Source: an uncultured Ruminococcus sp. (GTDB lineage: Bacteria > Bacillota > Clostridia > Oscillospirales > Acutalibacteraceae). Taken from it: DNA of 40,714 bases. Position 1 is the stretch's first letter; the number at the start of each line of letters is the position of its first letter. Positions 14,958 to 24,703 of this stretch are shown piece after piece. The notes under the pieces are model-generated. The model did no database searches, had not been told where the DNA came from, and saw nothing but the letters and a program-made list of their open reading frames with translations. The stretch is from the NCBI GenBank assembly GCA_902790475.1, contig CADASG010000014.1, forward strand, positions 1 through 40,714. Direction: 5' to 3'. A program made the translations under genes and the position numbers.

Positions 14958-17489
14958 GTGTCACGCGATATGGATTTTCAACGGGCAAAACATAAGCTGA
15001 CGGATAACGCGCGGGACGCTCCTTCTCAGGGGCGTTCTTCCTCTTTTAATCAGGGGCGCATAGACAGCCGCGAACGATCAGAGGCTCAGCCCCGGACGGG
15101 ACAAAAACAAACATCTGTGAATAACAGCAATTTGCAGACTGATACCACCAATACAGATTTGCGGACAAATACCTCACAGGCAGATAATTCCGCTGATTAT
15201 GAAGCGGAAAGCCTTCCGTCAGTAAACGAACCACGCAAAAATTCCGATTTTTTCCGGCCGCAAATGTCACGCACGCGGACGCAGGAGCCGGAGCAGAGAC
15301 ACACCGTTTTACAGCGCGGCAATCGTTATCAGCAGCGTTTCAGAGAAACGGCACAGACAGAAAGCGCGCCGCAAAGTTCTTCCAAGCTGCGGTTTACAGA
15401 TGACGAGGTTACCCCCGAGATTGCAAAAAGCCGTCAGCTCGAAAAGGCGCAGGAGCGCGTCGCAAGATTTGAGGAACGTCTGCATAAGGCGGAAGGCCGG
15501 CAGCCCTCTCGCCGCAGGCTCAAAGTTGATACTCTATCCGACAGCGAAACGGGCAAAACTAAAAAACGCTTACGCTTTGAAAAGGAAATCAAATCCCAAA
15601 GCGTCCATTTGAACGGCCCGGCCGCTCTCCGACCTGTAAAGGGCGCGGCAAATCTTGCAGGCGGTTTTGTTCACAAACAAATCTATCAGAACGAGCATGA
15701 AAATGTCGGTATTCAGGCAGCGCACCGCACCGAGCTTGTCACTGAATCAGGCTTACGCAGACTGAACCGTTTTAGAAAGGTCTCTCCCTATCGCAGAGTA
15801 GAGCGGCTGCAAAAACGGACGACAGCGGCGCAGGCAAAGGCAGCCTATCAAAAACTTTTAGCCGACAATCCAGAAATCAAGAAAAAAGGACTTGCTAAGC
15901 TGTGGTATAAGAAAAAACTGAAACGCAAATACGCAAAGGCGGCTCGCGAAGCGCAGAAAGCCGGAAAGCGGGTAAAAAATACGGCTGTTACGACTGAAAA
16001 GATAGCCGCTAAGGTAGTGAACGCCGTCAGGCACCACCCGGTTGCCTGTTTGGTGATTGCGCTCCTTCTTCTGCTGATTTTCTTTATTATGTCTGTCTTT
16101 TCGTCCTGCGGAAATATGGGAGCAAGCGGTGCGGGTGTAATTAACGCCTCATCTTATCAGGCTGACGATAACACCATAACGCAGGCGGAGCTCACTTATA
16201 CAGAATGGGAAACGGATTTGCAAATGGAAATCAACAGCGTTGAGAATGACAATCCCGGCTATGACGAGTACCGTTATCAAATTGGCGCAATCGAGCACGA
16301 TCCGTATGTGCTGATGGGTTATCTCACCGCTGTTTACGGAGAATTTGACAGTGCGACTGCTGAGGCTGCAATGCAGCAGCTCTTTAACAGTCAGTACAAT
16401 TTGACGCTGACGGAGCAAATTGAGCGACGGACACGGACGGAACAGCGGCGAAATCCCGACACAGGACAACAGGAGCCGACCGAGGTTGAGTATGAGTATA
16501 AAATTCTCAATGTTACCCTTTCCTCGGCGCCGCTCGAAAGCGTTGTTGCCTCTCGCGTTAATGACGAGCAAAAAGGCATTACCGAGCTTCTGATGACGAC
16601 AAAAGGCAGCCGTCAGTATGTCAAAAATGTGTTTGGTTCTGTAAATTGGCTGCCGAGTGTTACCAGCTATTTTGGCTACCGCGTCCACCCAATCAGCGGC
16701 GAGAAAAATTACCATACCGGCGTTGATATTGGTATGGCTCAGGGAACCGAGATTTTAGCGGGACACGACGGAACCGTCACTACAGCCGGCGAATCCGGCG
16801 GCTACGGTTTATGCGTCGTCATAGAGGGTACGACCTCAGACGGCAAAAGTCTTGTCACAAAATACGGTCATTGTTCGCAGATACTTGTATCAAACGGTGA
16901 TACGGTCAGAGCAGGAGATGTTATTGCAAAGGTTGGCAGTACAGGCAATTCAACCGGTCCGCATCTTCATTTGGAAGTGTTGGTTGACGGCGAATATCTC
17001 AATCCGCTTTACTTTGCGGAAACCGGAGACGACAGCGAAAGAACGCTGCCTGACGCTGCTTCTGTCAGTCGCGGCAACTATTTGAATTATTCCGTACCGC
17101 CCGAAGCACTGTCCGATTCTCGGTTCAGGGCAATTCTGACTGAGGCGGAAAAGTATCTCGGCTATCCGTATGTATGGGGCGGTTCCGATCCGTCCACTTC
17201 CTTTGATTGCTCCGGCTTTGTATCATGGGTAATCAATCACAGTGGATGGGACGTCGGACGTCAGGGCGTGTTAGGCTTGGAAGATTACTGTACAACGATT
17301 GCGCCGTCTGAGGCAAAGCCCGGCGACCTTATTTTCTTCGAGCGCACTTACGACGTGGTGGGTGCAAGTCATGTAGGTATCTATGTGGGAGACGGTATGA
17401 TGATCCATTGCGGCGATCCCATATCCTACGCAAATATCAATACAAGCTATTGGCAGGAGCATTTTCTGCATTTCGGCAGACTGCCATAA
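14958..17489 (+). CDS. CD1108 family bifunctional cell-wall hydrolase (M23 + NlpC/P60)
   Basis: This 843-residue protein should open peptidoglycan for the mating channel. The first 350 residues are polar, charged and probably disordered or coiled. One membrane segment follows near 360-382 (VACLVIALLLLLIFFIMSVF), placing the rest outside. An M23 endopeptidase domain has YFGYRVHPISG, YHTGVDIG near residue 585 and PHLHLEV near 668. An NlpC/P60 domain has YVWGGSDP, the catalytic cysteine in DCSGF near 749, and HVGIYVGDG. GTG 14958 follows AGGAGGT; a GTG at 14949 lies inside that binding site. It corresponds to the VirB1/Orf14-type hydrolases of Gram-positive systems. Confidence 0.92.
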   Translation: MSRDMDFQRAKHKLTDNARDAPSQGRSSSFNQGRIDSRERSEAQPRTGQKQTSVNNSNLQTDTTNTDLRTNTSQADNSADYEAESLPSVNEPRKNSDFFRPQMSRTRTQEPEQRHTVLQRGNRYQQRFRETAQTESAPQSSSKLRFTDDEVTPEIAKSRQLEKAQERVARFEERLHKAEGRQPSRRRLKVDTLSDSETGKTKKRLRFEKEIKSQSVHLNGPAALRPVKGAANLAGGFVHKQIYQNEHENVGIQAAHRTELVTESGLRRLNRFRKVSPYRRVERLQKRTTAAQAKAAYQKLLADNPEIKKKGLAKLWYKKKLKRKYAKAAREAQKAGKRVKNTAVTTEKIAAKVVNAVRHHPVACLVIALLLLLIFFIMSVFSSCGNMGASGAGVINASSYQADDNTITQAELTYTEWETDLQMEINSVENDNPGYDEYRYQIGAIEHDPYVLMGYLTAVYGEFDSATAEAAMQQLFNSQYNLTLTEQIERRTRTEQRRNPDTGQQEPTEVEYEYKILNVTLSSAPLESVVASRVNDEQKGITELLMTTKGSRQYVKNVFGSVNWLPSVTSYFGYRVHPISGEKNYHTGVDIGMAQGTEILAGHDGTVTTAGESGGYGLCVVIEGTTSDGKSLVTKYGHCSQILVSNGDTVRAGDVIAKVGSTGNSTGPHLHLEVLVDGEYLNPLYFAETGDDSERTLPDAASVSRGNYLNYSVPPEALSDSRFRAILTEAEKYLGYPYVWGGSDPSTSFDCSGFVSWVINHSGWDVGRQGVLGLEDYCTTIAPSEAKPGDLIFFERTYDVVGASHVGIYVGDGMMIHCGDPISYANINTSYWQEHFLHFGRLP

Positions 17490-17511
17490 ATCAAACGAAC
17501 GGAGGTTAATA

Positions 17512-17736
17512 TTGAATCCTAAAATTGAAAAACTTGAAAAGGACATCCAAAAAACAAATGCTAAAATCGCAGAGCTTCAAAAGAAAGTGAGCGATATGCA
17601 GGATCAGAAAACGGAGCTTGAAAACGCTGACTATATCGCGACTTGCCGCAGCTTTAAGCTCACTCCTGCACAGCTTGCGGAATTTTTGAAATCGCGCGAA
17701 TTACCGCAGGAAACGGAGGGCGCCTATGAGGACTAA
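17512..17736 (+). CDS. DUF4315 family protein
   Basis: This 74-residue protein starts at TTG 17512 behind GGAGGT. An N-terminal coiled coil (KIEKLEKDIQKTNAKIAELQ) leads to the DUF4315 end, CRSFKLTPAQLAEFLKS. It lies between the wall hydrolase and DUF4366 in the order normal for Tn1549-type elements, and it overlaps the next gene by 11 bases. Its function is not known; it may be an adaptor for the mating-pair proteins (inference). Confidence 0.85.
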   Translation: MNPKIEKLEKDIQKTNAKIAELQKKVSDMQDQKTELENADYIATCRSFKLTPAQLAEFLKSRELPQETEGAYED

Positions 17737-18895
17737 GGTAATATCTATTCTGATTGCCGTTCTTCTGCTTGCGGGTATGTTTACCATGTCGCTGACGGTA
17801 TCGGCGGCAAGCAAGAACGACACAACGCCGCCTACGCTTTCGGTTAAGTTGAACGGTGAAAAGCTCACCGTCAGCGCGAAGGACGACGATTCAGGCTTGC
17901 AGGCAATTTTTATTGATTCCACGCGCGTCAATTCCCTTGTCAATGGCAAGGCAACCGTCAACCTGAAGGATTATGCCGGCAAGGATAAAAAAATCAGCGT
18001 GTACGCAATGGACTATGTGGGCAACAAATCCGATGTCAAAAAAATTGACAATCCCTATTATACAGAGCCCGCTACAGTAAAGGCGACCGAGGCACCGCAG
18101 CAGGCGACTACTACGTCGAAAAGCACGTCACAGTCAAGCGGCAGCAGTCGGTCAAATTCTTCTCAGTCCGGAGGAAGTAACCAGAATGCTTCAAACAATA
18201 CGGCAACTACGCCGACAATCAACAGCACCTCGCGTATTTTGCCGAGCCCGACGACAAGCTCTGTGTCGAGCATTTCCGTGGGAGCACTCACCCCAAACGG
18301 TCAGGGTACCGTACTCGATTCAGCCTCAGGCGAGGATGACGACAAACAGTTTTATACCATTACTACCGACGCGGGTAACGTGTTTTATCTGATTGTGGAC
18401 GGCAAGCGCGGCACGGATAACGTGTATTTTCTCAACGGTGTTACGGAGTCGGATTTGATGGCACTGGCTGAAAAGGACGAAAGTATTTCTATCAGCGCGG
18501 TACCGACTGAGCCGGAGTGTGTTTGCACCGATAAATGCGCTGACGGCAAGCCCAACGCCGATTGCCCTGTCTGCAAAGAGGATATTTCCAAGTGTCAGGG
18601 TAAAACGCAGCCCACTGAAGCTACGGAGCCTTCCGAGCCTCAGGCAAAAGAAAAAGAAGGCGGCGGCAATATCGGCATGATTATCTTTATCGTGTTGGCG
18701 GTTGCAGCAGTCGGCGGCGCCGGCTACTATTTTAAGATTGTACGTCCGAAACAGCAGGGCAGCTTTGACGACGAAGATGACGAAGCAGAGCCTTCCGACT
18801 ACGGTGATGCCTATGGGACTGACGAATACGGCAGTCCTGAGTATTTACCTGAGGACGACGAGTACGAATATACAAACGACGGGGACGGCGAATAA
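17726..18895 (+). CDS. DUF4366 family exported membrane-anchored protein
   Basis: This 389-residue protein has a signal peptide (KVISILIAVLLLAGMFTMSLTVSAAS) and a beta-rich domain near 30-110 of the type seen with bacterial Ig-like folds (TPPTLSVKLNGEKLTVSAKDD). A Ser/Thr/Asn/Gln-rich linker and the DUF4366 region near 175-260 follow. A cysteine-rich patch (CVCTDKCADGK, DCPVCKEDISKC) precedes a C-terminal membrane helix, MIIFIVLAVAAVGGAGYYF, and an acidic cytoplasmic tail. The topology puts most of it outside the cell next to the hydrolase and adhesin. It is probably part of the mating-pair surface complex (inference). Confidence 0.85.
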   Translation: MRTKVISILIAVLLLAGMFTMSLTVSAASKNDTTPPTLSVKLNGEKLTVSAKDDDSGLQAIFIDSTRVNSLVNGKATVNLKDYAGKDKKISVYAMDYVGNKSDVKKIDNPYYTEPATVKATEAPQQATTTSKSTSQSSGSSRSNSSQSGGSNQNASNNTATTPTINSTSRILPSPTTSSVSSISVGALTPNGQGTVLDSASGEDDDKQFYTITTDAGNVFYLIVDGKRGTDNVYFLNGVTESDLMALAEKDESISISAVPTEPECVCTDKCADGKPNADCPVCKEDISKCQGKTQPTEATEPSEPQAKEKEGGGNIGMIIFIVLAVAAVGGAGYYFKIVRPKQQGSFDDEDDEAEPSDYGDAYGTDEYGSPEYLPEDDEYEYTNDGDGE

Positions 18896-18927
18896 GCCGT
18901 CCTCGCGACATTAAGGAGGATTTTATT

Positions 18928-21900
18928 TTGAAAACCCACAACAGAAAAGGATTTACACGATTAACCGCTATCATACTGGCCGCTGTGTGTTTGCTCGGTG
19001 TGATTTTCCCTTTAACCGTCATGGCTCTCTCACCCGGCACAAAAGCCGGTTCATGGTGGGGCGATTTTTATGTTTCCGCTGACGGTGATTATTACTATCA
19101 CCCTGACGTGTGGTATTTTATGACCTATAACGCCGACGGTTCCACTTCATACAATCACTTTAACGGCGGCACAGGATATTGCCACTATATGATTACGGAT
19201 TCAAGCGGCGAAACACATTCCGTTTACTGTATGGAAAGCGGCGCGGACTTTGGTTCTTCCGACGGCGGCTATACCTCGCAGAGTAGTACGGACAGCACCT
19301 ATTACAAACGGTTGCCGGCGACTGCGCAGCGCGGTATTGAGCTGACAACACTCTACGGCTGGAAACCCGGCGCGTCATTGCCTGTGTCGGGCATTAACGC
19401 CGACGACTACAAATTTGCAACGCAGGTTTTGATTTGGGAATATCAGCAACAGTTAAGAAGTGATCCTAACAGTCGTCACAACAATAGTTCTGTTCCTGCC
19501 GATCAGTTTTACGGTACGCTCAAAGGGCGTCCAGCTGAAAAGGCGTACAACTGGATTTTGAAGCAGATTGCAAGTCATTCCACTTTACCGTCTTTTACTT
19601 CCTCCACAGCGGACAAGGCACAGACAATCGAACTGAAATGGGATGACAACAAAAAGGTTTACGCCGCGACCGTCAGCGACAGCAACAAGGTTAACGTAGA
19701 TTTTGAAACTCTTTCCGGCAGCGGCGTCTCTATCTCACGCAGCGACAACAGCTACACCTTTACCGTAAAGAACATGATTGAAAATCCTGTCACCTTCAAA
19801 TTCAGAAAGAACATCAAGAACGCCGAAGATATGCTGATTTGGGGACGTCCCGGCTATCAGACATTACTTACGGGCGCAAAGGATTCCATTGTATTCTATG
19901 TGAAAATCAAGACTGAAACCTTCGGCATCGCTAAAATCGTAAAAACCAGCGAGGACGGCGTTGTTGAGGGCATTTCCTTTAAGATTACAGGCGACAACTA
20001 CGATAAGACCGTAAAAACAGATAAAGACGGTACAATCAGCACGCAGCTTTTGCCCGGCAGCTATACCGTTACGGAGCTTCCGAGTGATAAATATGTTTCG
20101 CAATCTCCCCAGAATGTTACCATTACCAGCGGTAAAACCTCAACCGTTACTTTCAGCAACGTATTAAAGAAATTCCGTGTTAAGGCAACCAAAGTTGACA
20201 GCGAAACAAAAACCGCACAGGGCGACGCGACACTTGCGGGCGCGCTCTATGGCTTATTTGACAGCAACAAGCAAATTGCCACCTTTACCACCGACGCAAA
20301 CGGCTCATTTGAAACACCCTATTATGTATGCGGCGATAACTGGACAATCAAGGAGCTTTCGCCGAGCACAGGCTATCTGCTCAGCGACGCGGTGTATTCC
20401 GTCGGAGCTGAGGCAAAGGACTACGAGCTGGAGCTGAACACAGCCGAAATGACGCTGAAAGAAACCGTTGTCAAGGGCAATATCCGTCTTATCAAGCATG
20501 TTGACGAGCCCGATCCCGACGTTTCCGAAAAGGAAAACGGCGACGGCGAATCCGAGGGTATGGCGGAGCGTCCCGAAGTTAACGCGGTTTTTGAAATATA
20601 TCTCAAAGACGCGGGCAGCTACGACAACGCAAAAGAAACAGAGCGCGACCGCGTTACTACCGACAAGGACGGTTACGCTGTTACAAAAATGCTCCCTTAC
20701 GGTCACTATACCGTTCATCAGGTTACAGGCGAGAACGGCAAGGCGTTAATGCCGGACTTTACCGTATTTATCTGCAAGAATAACGAAACCTATAGCTACA
20801 TTATCGACAATCCCGACGTCACCGCGCGTATTAAAGTCGAGAAACGTGACATTGATACCGGCAAAATCATTCCTATTCCCGGCACGGGCTTTCAGATTAA
20901 GGATCTCTCCACGGGAATGCTCGTCACTCAGAAGATTTATTATCCGAACCCCGAAACCTTAGATACCTTCTATGTTTCGGACGAAGGCTGGCTCATGCTG
21001 CCCGAACCGCTCGCTATGGGCGACTACGAATTGTATGAGATTGCCGCTCCCTACGGCTATGTACTTTCAGACAAAGCAATTCCGTTCACTGTTGACGGCT
21101 CTGAAACCGTTGTGACTGTATCTCAGTATAACAAAGCACAGATGGGACAGCTCACCATTTCCAAGAGCGGCGAGGTTTTCGCGACCGTTCAGGAAAACGA
21201 GGGTTTATATCAGCCTGTTTATGAAGTGCAGAATTTGCCCGGCGCGGTCTATGACTTGATTGCGGACGAGGACATTTACACAGGCGACGGCACGCTGCGC
21301 GTCGCGAAGGATTCTGTTGTAGAAACGCTGAAAACCGGCAAGGACGGCACAGCAAAAAGCAATCAGCTTTTTCTCGGCAGATACCGTTTAGAGGAAAAGA
21401 CCGCTCCCAACGGCTGTGTACTCAGCACCGAGCCTGAATATGTGGAGCTCACCTACGCGGATCAAAACGTAAAAATCAACAAGGTATCTGTCGGTCTGTA
21501 TGACGAAAGGCAGAAAGCGTCTGTTGAGCTTAGAAAGGCAATTGAAACAGACAAAACCTTTGGCATTGAGGACAAAGACGTTTACAAGGATATTACCTTC
21601 GGTATTTACGCTTCAAAGGAGCTGAAAGCGGTTGACGGCACTGCAATTCCAAAGGACGGACTGTTGGAGATTACCGCTGTTACCGCGGGCGGCGAAGGCG
21701 AGTTTGGCGCGACATTTACAACCGACCTTCCGCTCGGCAGCTACTACGTAAAAGAGCATACCACCAATGAGGCATATATCCTTTCCGACAAGGCTTATCC
21801 TGTTGTGTTTAAGCCTGACGATCAGACAATTCCTGTTGTAACGCTCTATGTCAACGACGGCGAAAATATTGAAAACAATATCCTGCGCGGCAGCATTGAC

Positions 21901-23817
21901 GGTATCAAGTACGGCGAGGATAAGGACGGCGGCGAGGCAAAAGAACTTGACGGCGCGCTGATTGGACTTTTCGCGGGTGACACGGAAGTATTTAACGAAG
22001 AAAACGCTATCTTAACCTATACCACCGGAGCGGACGGAAAATTCGTCTTTGAGGATATTCCTTACGGTCATTATGTTGTTGCGGAGATTGCCGCCCCCAA
22101 ACTGTACTCAATCAGCATGGAGCGTCACCACGTATATGTCAGTGCCGACGGTCAGACAATCCAAATCCGCATTGATGATACGCTCATTCGCGGCAGCGTT
22201 CAGGTGATGAAAACAGAGGCGGTTGACGAGCCTTCCGAAACAGCGACACCCGACGAGGCTGAGCCGCAGAATGAGGATAACAGAGACAACACCGCCTTTA
22301 TGCGTTTCCTCAAAGGAGCAATTTTCGACTTATATGAGGACAGCAACGCCGACGGTGAATTTGACAGTGAGGATAAGCTGCTTTATCAGCTCACCGAGAT
22401 TCACGACGGCTATCATACCGCGGAAAACCTTTTAGCCGGCGGTTACTTTGTAAAGGAACAGAAAGCGCCCGAGGGCTACAAACTCGATGAAAATGCCTAC
22501 TACTTTGCTATCACCGAGGACGGTCAGGTTGCGGTAATTGAAAACGGCGAAGCGGGACGCGGCTTTACCAATGAAGCGCAGCGCGGCAATCTGAAAATCA
22601 TTAAGGATTCAAGCGACGGCCGCAAGGACGGATTTTCAATCGAGGTTAAAAGCAAAGACGGAACTTATTGCGAAACCTTCACAACCCCGAAGGACGGCAT
22701 TATAGAGGTCAACGGTCTGCGCGTCGGCGTATATACCGTAACGGAAATTTCCAACCGCGCCAGTCAGGACTACATTATTCCCGACGCGGCAACCGTGGAG
22801 ATTAAGGCGGACGAAACTGCTACCGTTCAGCTTTTCAACGAAAAGCCTTCTACTCCCACAGAGACGCCCGGTAAGGGTGTACCGCAGACAAGCGATAATA
22901 ACCTAATTTTCATTTACGCCGGCATTTTGGTTATTTCCGTTCTTGGCGGTTTACTGTTCTTCTTTCTGCGTTCAAGAAAAGCAAAACGAGGTTCTGTCGG
23001 CAAGAATTATAAGAAGGTCAATATTGTTGTGATTCTGCTTTGTATGGCGCTGGCTTTTACAAGCGCGATGATGATTTACAAGGACTTGGCTCAGTATAAG
23101 GAAAGCAAGGCGGCGTATGATAAGCTATATCATTCTGTCGCAACTGCTGATTTCGCTGATCTGCCTACCGTCAGTGATACAAATGCCGAAACGCCTTCGG
23201 AGCATATCGACCCGCAGGCGGAACATACGCGCATTTCACCTGAAACAATCAGTGTGGATTTTGACGCGCTCCACGCGGAGACTCCCGACGTAATCGGCTG
23301 GCTGTATCAGAAGGACAGCGTTATCAACTATCCTGTTGTGCAGTGTGAGGACAACGACTATTATCTTTCGCACCTGTTTGACGGAACGCCAAGCAAGGTC
23401 GGCAGCCTGTTCGCTGACTTCGAGAATAAGCCCGATTTCAGTGACAAAAACACCATTGTTTACGGTCACAATATGCGCGACGGTTCTATGCTCGCAACGC
23501 TCAACTGCTACGCGGATCAGAGCTACTTTGAGGAAAATCCTAAAATGTATCTTGACACACCGCACGGCGGTTATTCGGTAGAAATCTTCTCAGCGTTTTC
23601 GGCAAAGCCGTCCGAGAGCGGCACGGACGTTTCGCCCTGGCGGCTGGATTTTAAGGACGACGGCGCGTACAGCACTTGGATTGCGAACATGGCGGCACGC
23701 TCGGTTATCGAAACCGGCGTTATGGTAACAGGCAGTGACAAGGTACTGACGCTTTCTACCTGCAACGCTGACGGCTCTCAAAGATTCATTGTTATGGGTA
23801 AGCTCATTCAAAAATAA
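18928..23817 (+). CDS. Thioester/SpaA-type isopeptide adhesin fused to a class B sortase
   Basis: This single frame of 1629 residues starts at TTG 18928 behind AAGGAGG. A signal peptide is followed by a thioester domain with Cys101 in VYCMESG and Gln166 in TQVLIWE. About nine SpaA/CnaB-like repeats follow, each with a typical E-containing strand such as YTVTELPS, YELYEIAAPYGY or YFVKEQKAPEGY. A sorting-like motif, VPQTS (1318-1322), and a membrane helix plus basic residues come next. Instead of ending, the frame continues through a second membrane helix (near 1364-1384) into a sortase B domain with YGHNM (His1514), STCNADG (Cys1612) and QRFIV (Arg1619). The repeats would form an adhesive stalk and the sortase would lie on the outer face of the membrane. 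A separate sortase gene is the usual arrangement. No stop or restart is seen at the junction. Confidence 0.88.
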   Translation: MKTHNRKGFTRLTAIILAAVCLLGVIFPLTVMALSPGTKAGSWWGDFYVSADGDYYYHPDVWYFMTYNADGSTSYNHFNGGTGYCHYMITDSSGETHSVYCMESGADFGSSDGGYTSQSSTDSTYYKRLPATAQRGIELTTLYGWKPGASLPVSGINADDYKFATQVLIWEYQQQLRSDPNSRHNNSSVPADQFYGTLKGRPAEKAYNWILKQIASHSTLPSFTSSTADKAQTIELKWDDNKKVYAATVSDSNKVNVDFETLSGSGVSISRSDNSYTFTVKNMIENPVTFKFRKNIKNAEDMLIWGRPGYQTLLTGAKDSIVFYVKIKTETFGIAKIVKTSEDGVVEGISFKITGDNYDKTVKTDKDGTISTQLLPGSYTVTELPSDKYVSQSPQNVTITSGKTSTVTFSNVLKKFRVKATKVDSETKTAQGDATLAGALYGLFDSNKQIATFTTDANGSFETPYYVCGDNWTIKELSPSTGYLLSDAVYSVGAEAKDYELELNTAEMTLKETVVKGNIRLIKHVDEPDPDVSEKENGDGESEGMAERPEVNAVFEIYLKDAGSYDNAKETERDRVTTDKDGYAVTKMLPYGHYTVHQVTGENGKALMPDFTVFICKNNETYSYIIDNPDVTARIKVEKRDIDTGKIIPIPGTGFQIKDLSTGMLVTQKIYYPNPETLDTFYVSDEGWLMLPEPLAMGDYELYEIAAPYGYVLSDKAIPFTVDGSETVVTVSQYNKAQMGQLTISKSGEVFATVQENEGLYQPVYEVQNLPGAVYDLIADEDIYTGDGTLRVAKDSVVETLKTGKDGTAKSNQLFLGRYRLEEKTAPNGCVLSTEPEYVELTYADQNVKINKVSVGLYDERQKASVELRKAIETDKTFGIEDKDVYKDITFGIYASKELKAVDGTAIPKDGLLEITAVTAGGEGEFGATFTTDLPLGSYYVKEHTTNEAYILSDKAYPVVFKPDDQTIPVVTLYVNDGENIENNILRGSIDGIKYGEDKDGGEAKELDGALIGLFAGDTEVFNEENAILTYTTGADGKFVFEDIPYGHYVVAEIAAPKLYSISMERHHVYVSADGQTIQIRIDDTLIRGSVQVMKTEAVDEPSETATPDEAEPQNEDNRDNTAFMRFLKGAIFDLYEDSNADGEFDSEDKLLYQLTEIHDGYHTAENLLAGGYFVKEQKAPEGYKLDENAYYFAITEDGQVAVIENGEAGRGFTNEAQRGNLKIIKDSSDGRKDGFSIEVKSKDGTYCETFTTPKDGIIEVNGLRVGVYTVTEISNRASQDYIIPDAATVEIKADETATVQLFNEKPSTPTETPGKGVPQTSDNNLIFIYAGILVISVLGGLLFFFLRSRKAKRGSVGKNYKKVNIVVILLCMALAFTSAMMIYKDLAQYKESKAAYDKLYHSVATADFADLPTVSDTNAETPSEHIDPQAEHTRISPETISVDFDALHAETPDVIGWLYQKDSVINYPVVQCEDNDYYLSHLFDGTPSKVGSLFADFENKPDFSDKNTIVYGHNMRDGSMLATLNCYADQSYFEENPKMYLDTPHGGYSVEIFSAFSAKPSESGTDVSPWRLDFKDDGAYSTWIANMAARSVIETGVMVTGSDKVLTLSTCNADGSQRFIVMGKLIQK

Positions 23818-23831
23818 CATTACTACAATAA

Positions 23832-23860
23832 AGGACGCGGAGCGGTTTGCTTCGCGTCCT
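23832..23860 (+). promoter_or_regulatory. Stem-loop between adhesin-sortase and the 23879 gene
   Basis: AGGACGCGGAG (23832-23842) pairs with CTTCGCGTCCT (23850-23860), 11 base pairs with one G-U, leaving a 7-base loop. No T run follows, so it is a poor terminator. It could be an mRNA processing or stability element just upstream of the AGGAGG of the next gene. Confidence 0.45.
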
Positions 23861-23878
23861 GCTTTCAGGAGGAATTTA

Positions 23879-24361
23879 ATGATTAATCACATTGTTTCTA
23901 TACCCGGATATATTCAACTTTACCGCTCGCTGCTCCGCTTTTACTACGGCTCTGAAAACGATATTAAGGAAATGCTGTATCAGCTTAACACCGCCAACTT
24001 GGATTGCTTCGGTTATTACCACCCCGACGTATATCTGGTGCAGAGTGGGCCGGCGCTGTTTTCTCAGTGGCTCGACAACACAAGCTACCGTCCGTACCGC
24101 ACGGAAGTACAGCTCTACAAGGCGCTGCAGTGTTTACAATACAGTGTTGAGCAGGACTTAATGACAAGCGCACAGCGCGAGGCGCTGCAAAAGCTGCGTT
24201 GTATCATTTCCAATATCGAGTACCGTTTTTACAAGGCTTTCGGTATGGAGATTGAGGACAGCCGTACAATCTATAACGTATGCGCCTTCAACTTGGTGCC
24301 GAGAGAGGACGAGCCGAGCGTGCCGATTCTGCGTGACTGGATTTATCTTCCGTCCGCATAA
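23879..24361 (+). CDS. Hypothetical protein
   Basis: This 160-residue soluble protein begins with ATG behind AGGAGG. It is rich in aromatic residues and looks helical (YIQLYRSLLRFYYGSENDIKEML, then YHPDVYLVQSGPALFSQWLDN and LQKLRCIISNIEYRFYKAF). I recognise no family and see no catalytic motif or shared tail. It opens the block that continues with the phage-type protein, ThyX and dUTPase, so a tie to that block is possible but unsupported. Confidence 0.6.
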   Translation: MINHIVSIPGYIQLYRSLLRFYYGSENDIKEMLYQLNTANLDCFGYYHPDVYLVQSGPALFSQWLDNTSYRPYRTEVQLYKALQCLQYSVEQDLMTSAQREALQKLRCIISNIEYRFYKAFGMEIEDSRTIYNVCAFNLVPREDEPSVPILRDWIYLPSA

Positions 24362-24375
24362 AGAGGCGTTTTCAT

Positions 24376-24702
24376 ATGACAACAAAAGAATTAGAAATTG
24401 TCTTTGAGGAACAGGTGCAGCACTGCCGCGAGGTGCTTTTGCGAAAGGGCAAGGAATATACCCCCGATGAAGCGGAGCGCTTTTCGTCTTTCAAAACCGC
24501 CGCTGAGCTACAGCACACCTCACAGGTTAACGCTATGCTCGGTATGCTTTCAAAGCATATTGTGTCTCTATATGATATGAGCTTTATCGGAGCGGAGCAT
24601 TATGATATGGCGACGTGGGATGAAAAGATTACCGATAGTCTCAATTATCTGTTTATTCTAAAGGCAATGATTAAGGAGGAAATCACCCATAAAGAACATT
24701 GA
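24376..24702 (+). CDS. Small helical phage-type protein in the nucleotide-metabolism block
   Basis: This 108-residue all-helical protein has KGKEYTPDEAERFSSFKTAAEL and later MLSKHIVSLYDM, then DEKITDSLNYLFILKAMIKEE. Proteins of this pattern occur in Firmicute phages. The E/D-rich helices and KGKEY/DxxNY spacing suggest a MazG-like or related nucleotide-binding fold, but this is a weak inference. Its neighbours ThyX and dUTPase support a nucleotide-pool role. ATG 24376 has only a weak GAGG upstream. Confidence 0.6.
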   Translation: MTTKELEIVFEEQVQHCREVLLRKGKEYTPDEAERFSSFKTAAELQHTSQVNAMLGMLSKHIVSLYDMSFIGAEHYDMATWDEKITDSLNYLFILKAMIKEEITHKEH

Positions 24703-24703
24703 A

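Noticed and set aside
18928-23817. Repeated SpaA-like units as a DNA repeat or CRISPR-like array
   Set aside because: The repeats are protein domains with diverged DNA; no identical direct repeats with regular spacers are present anywhere in the window.
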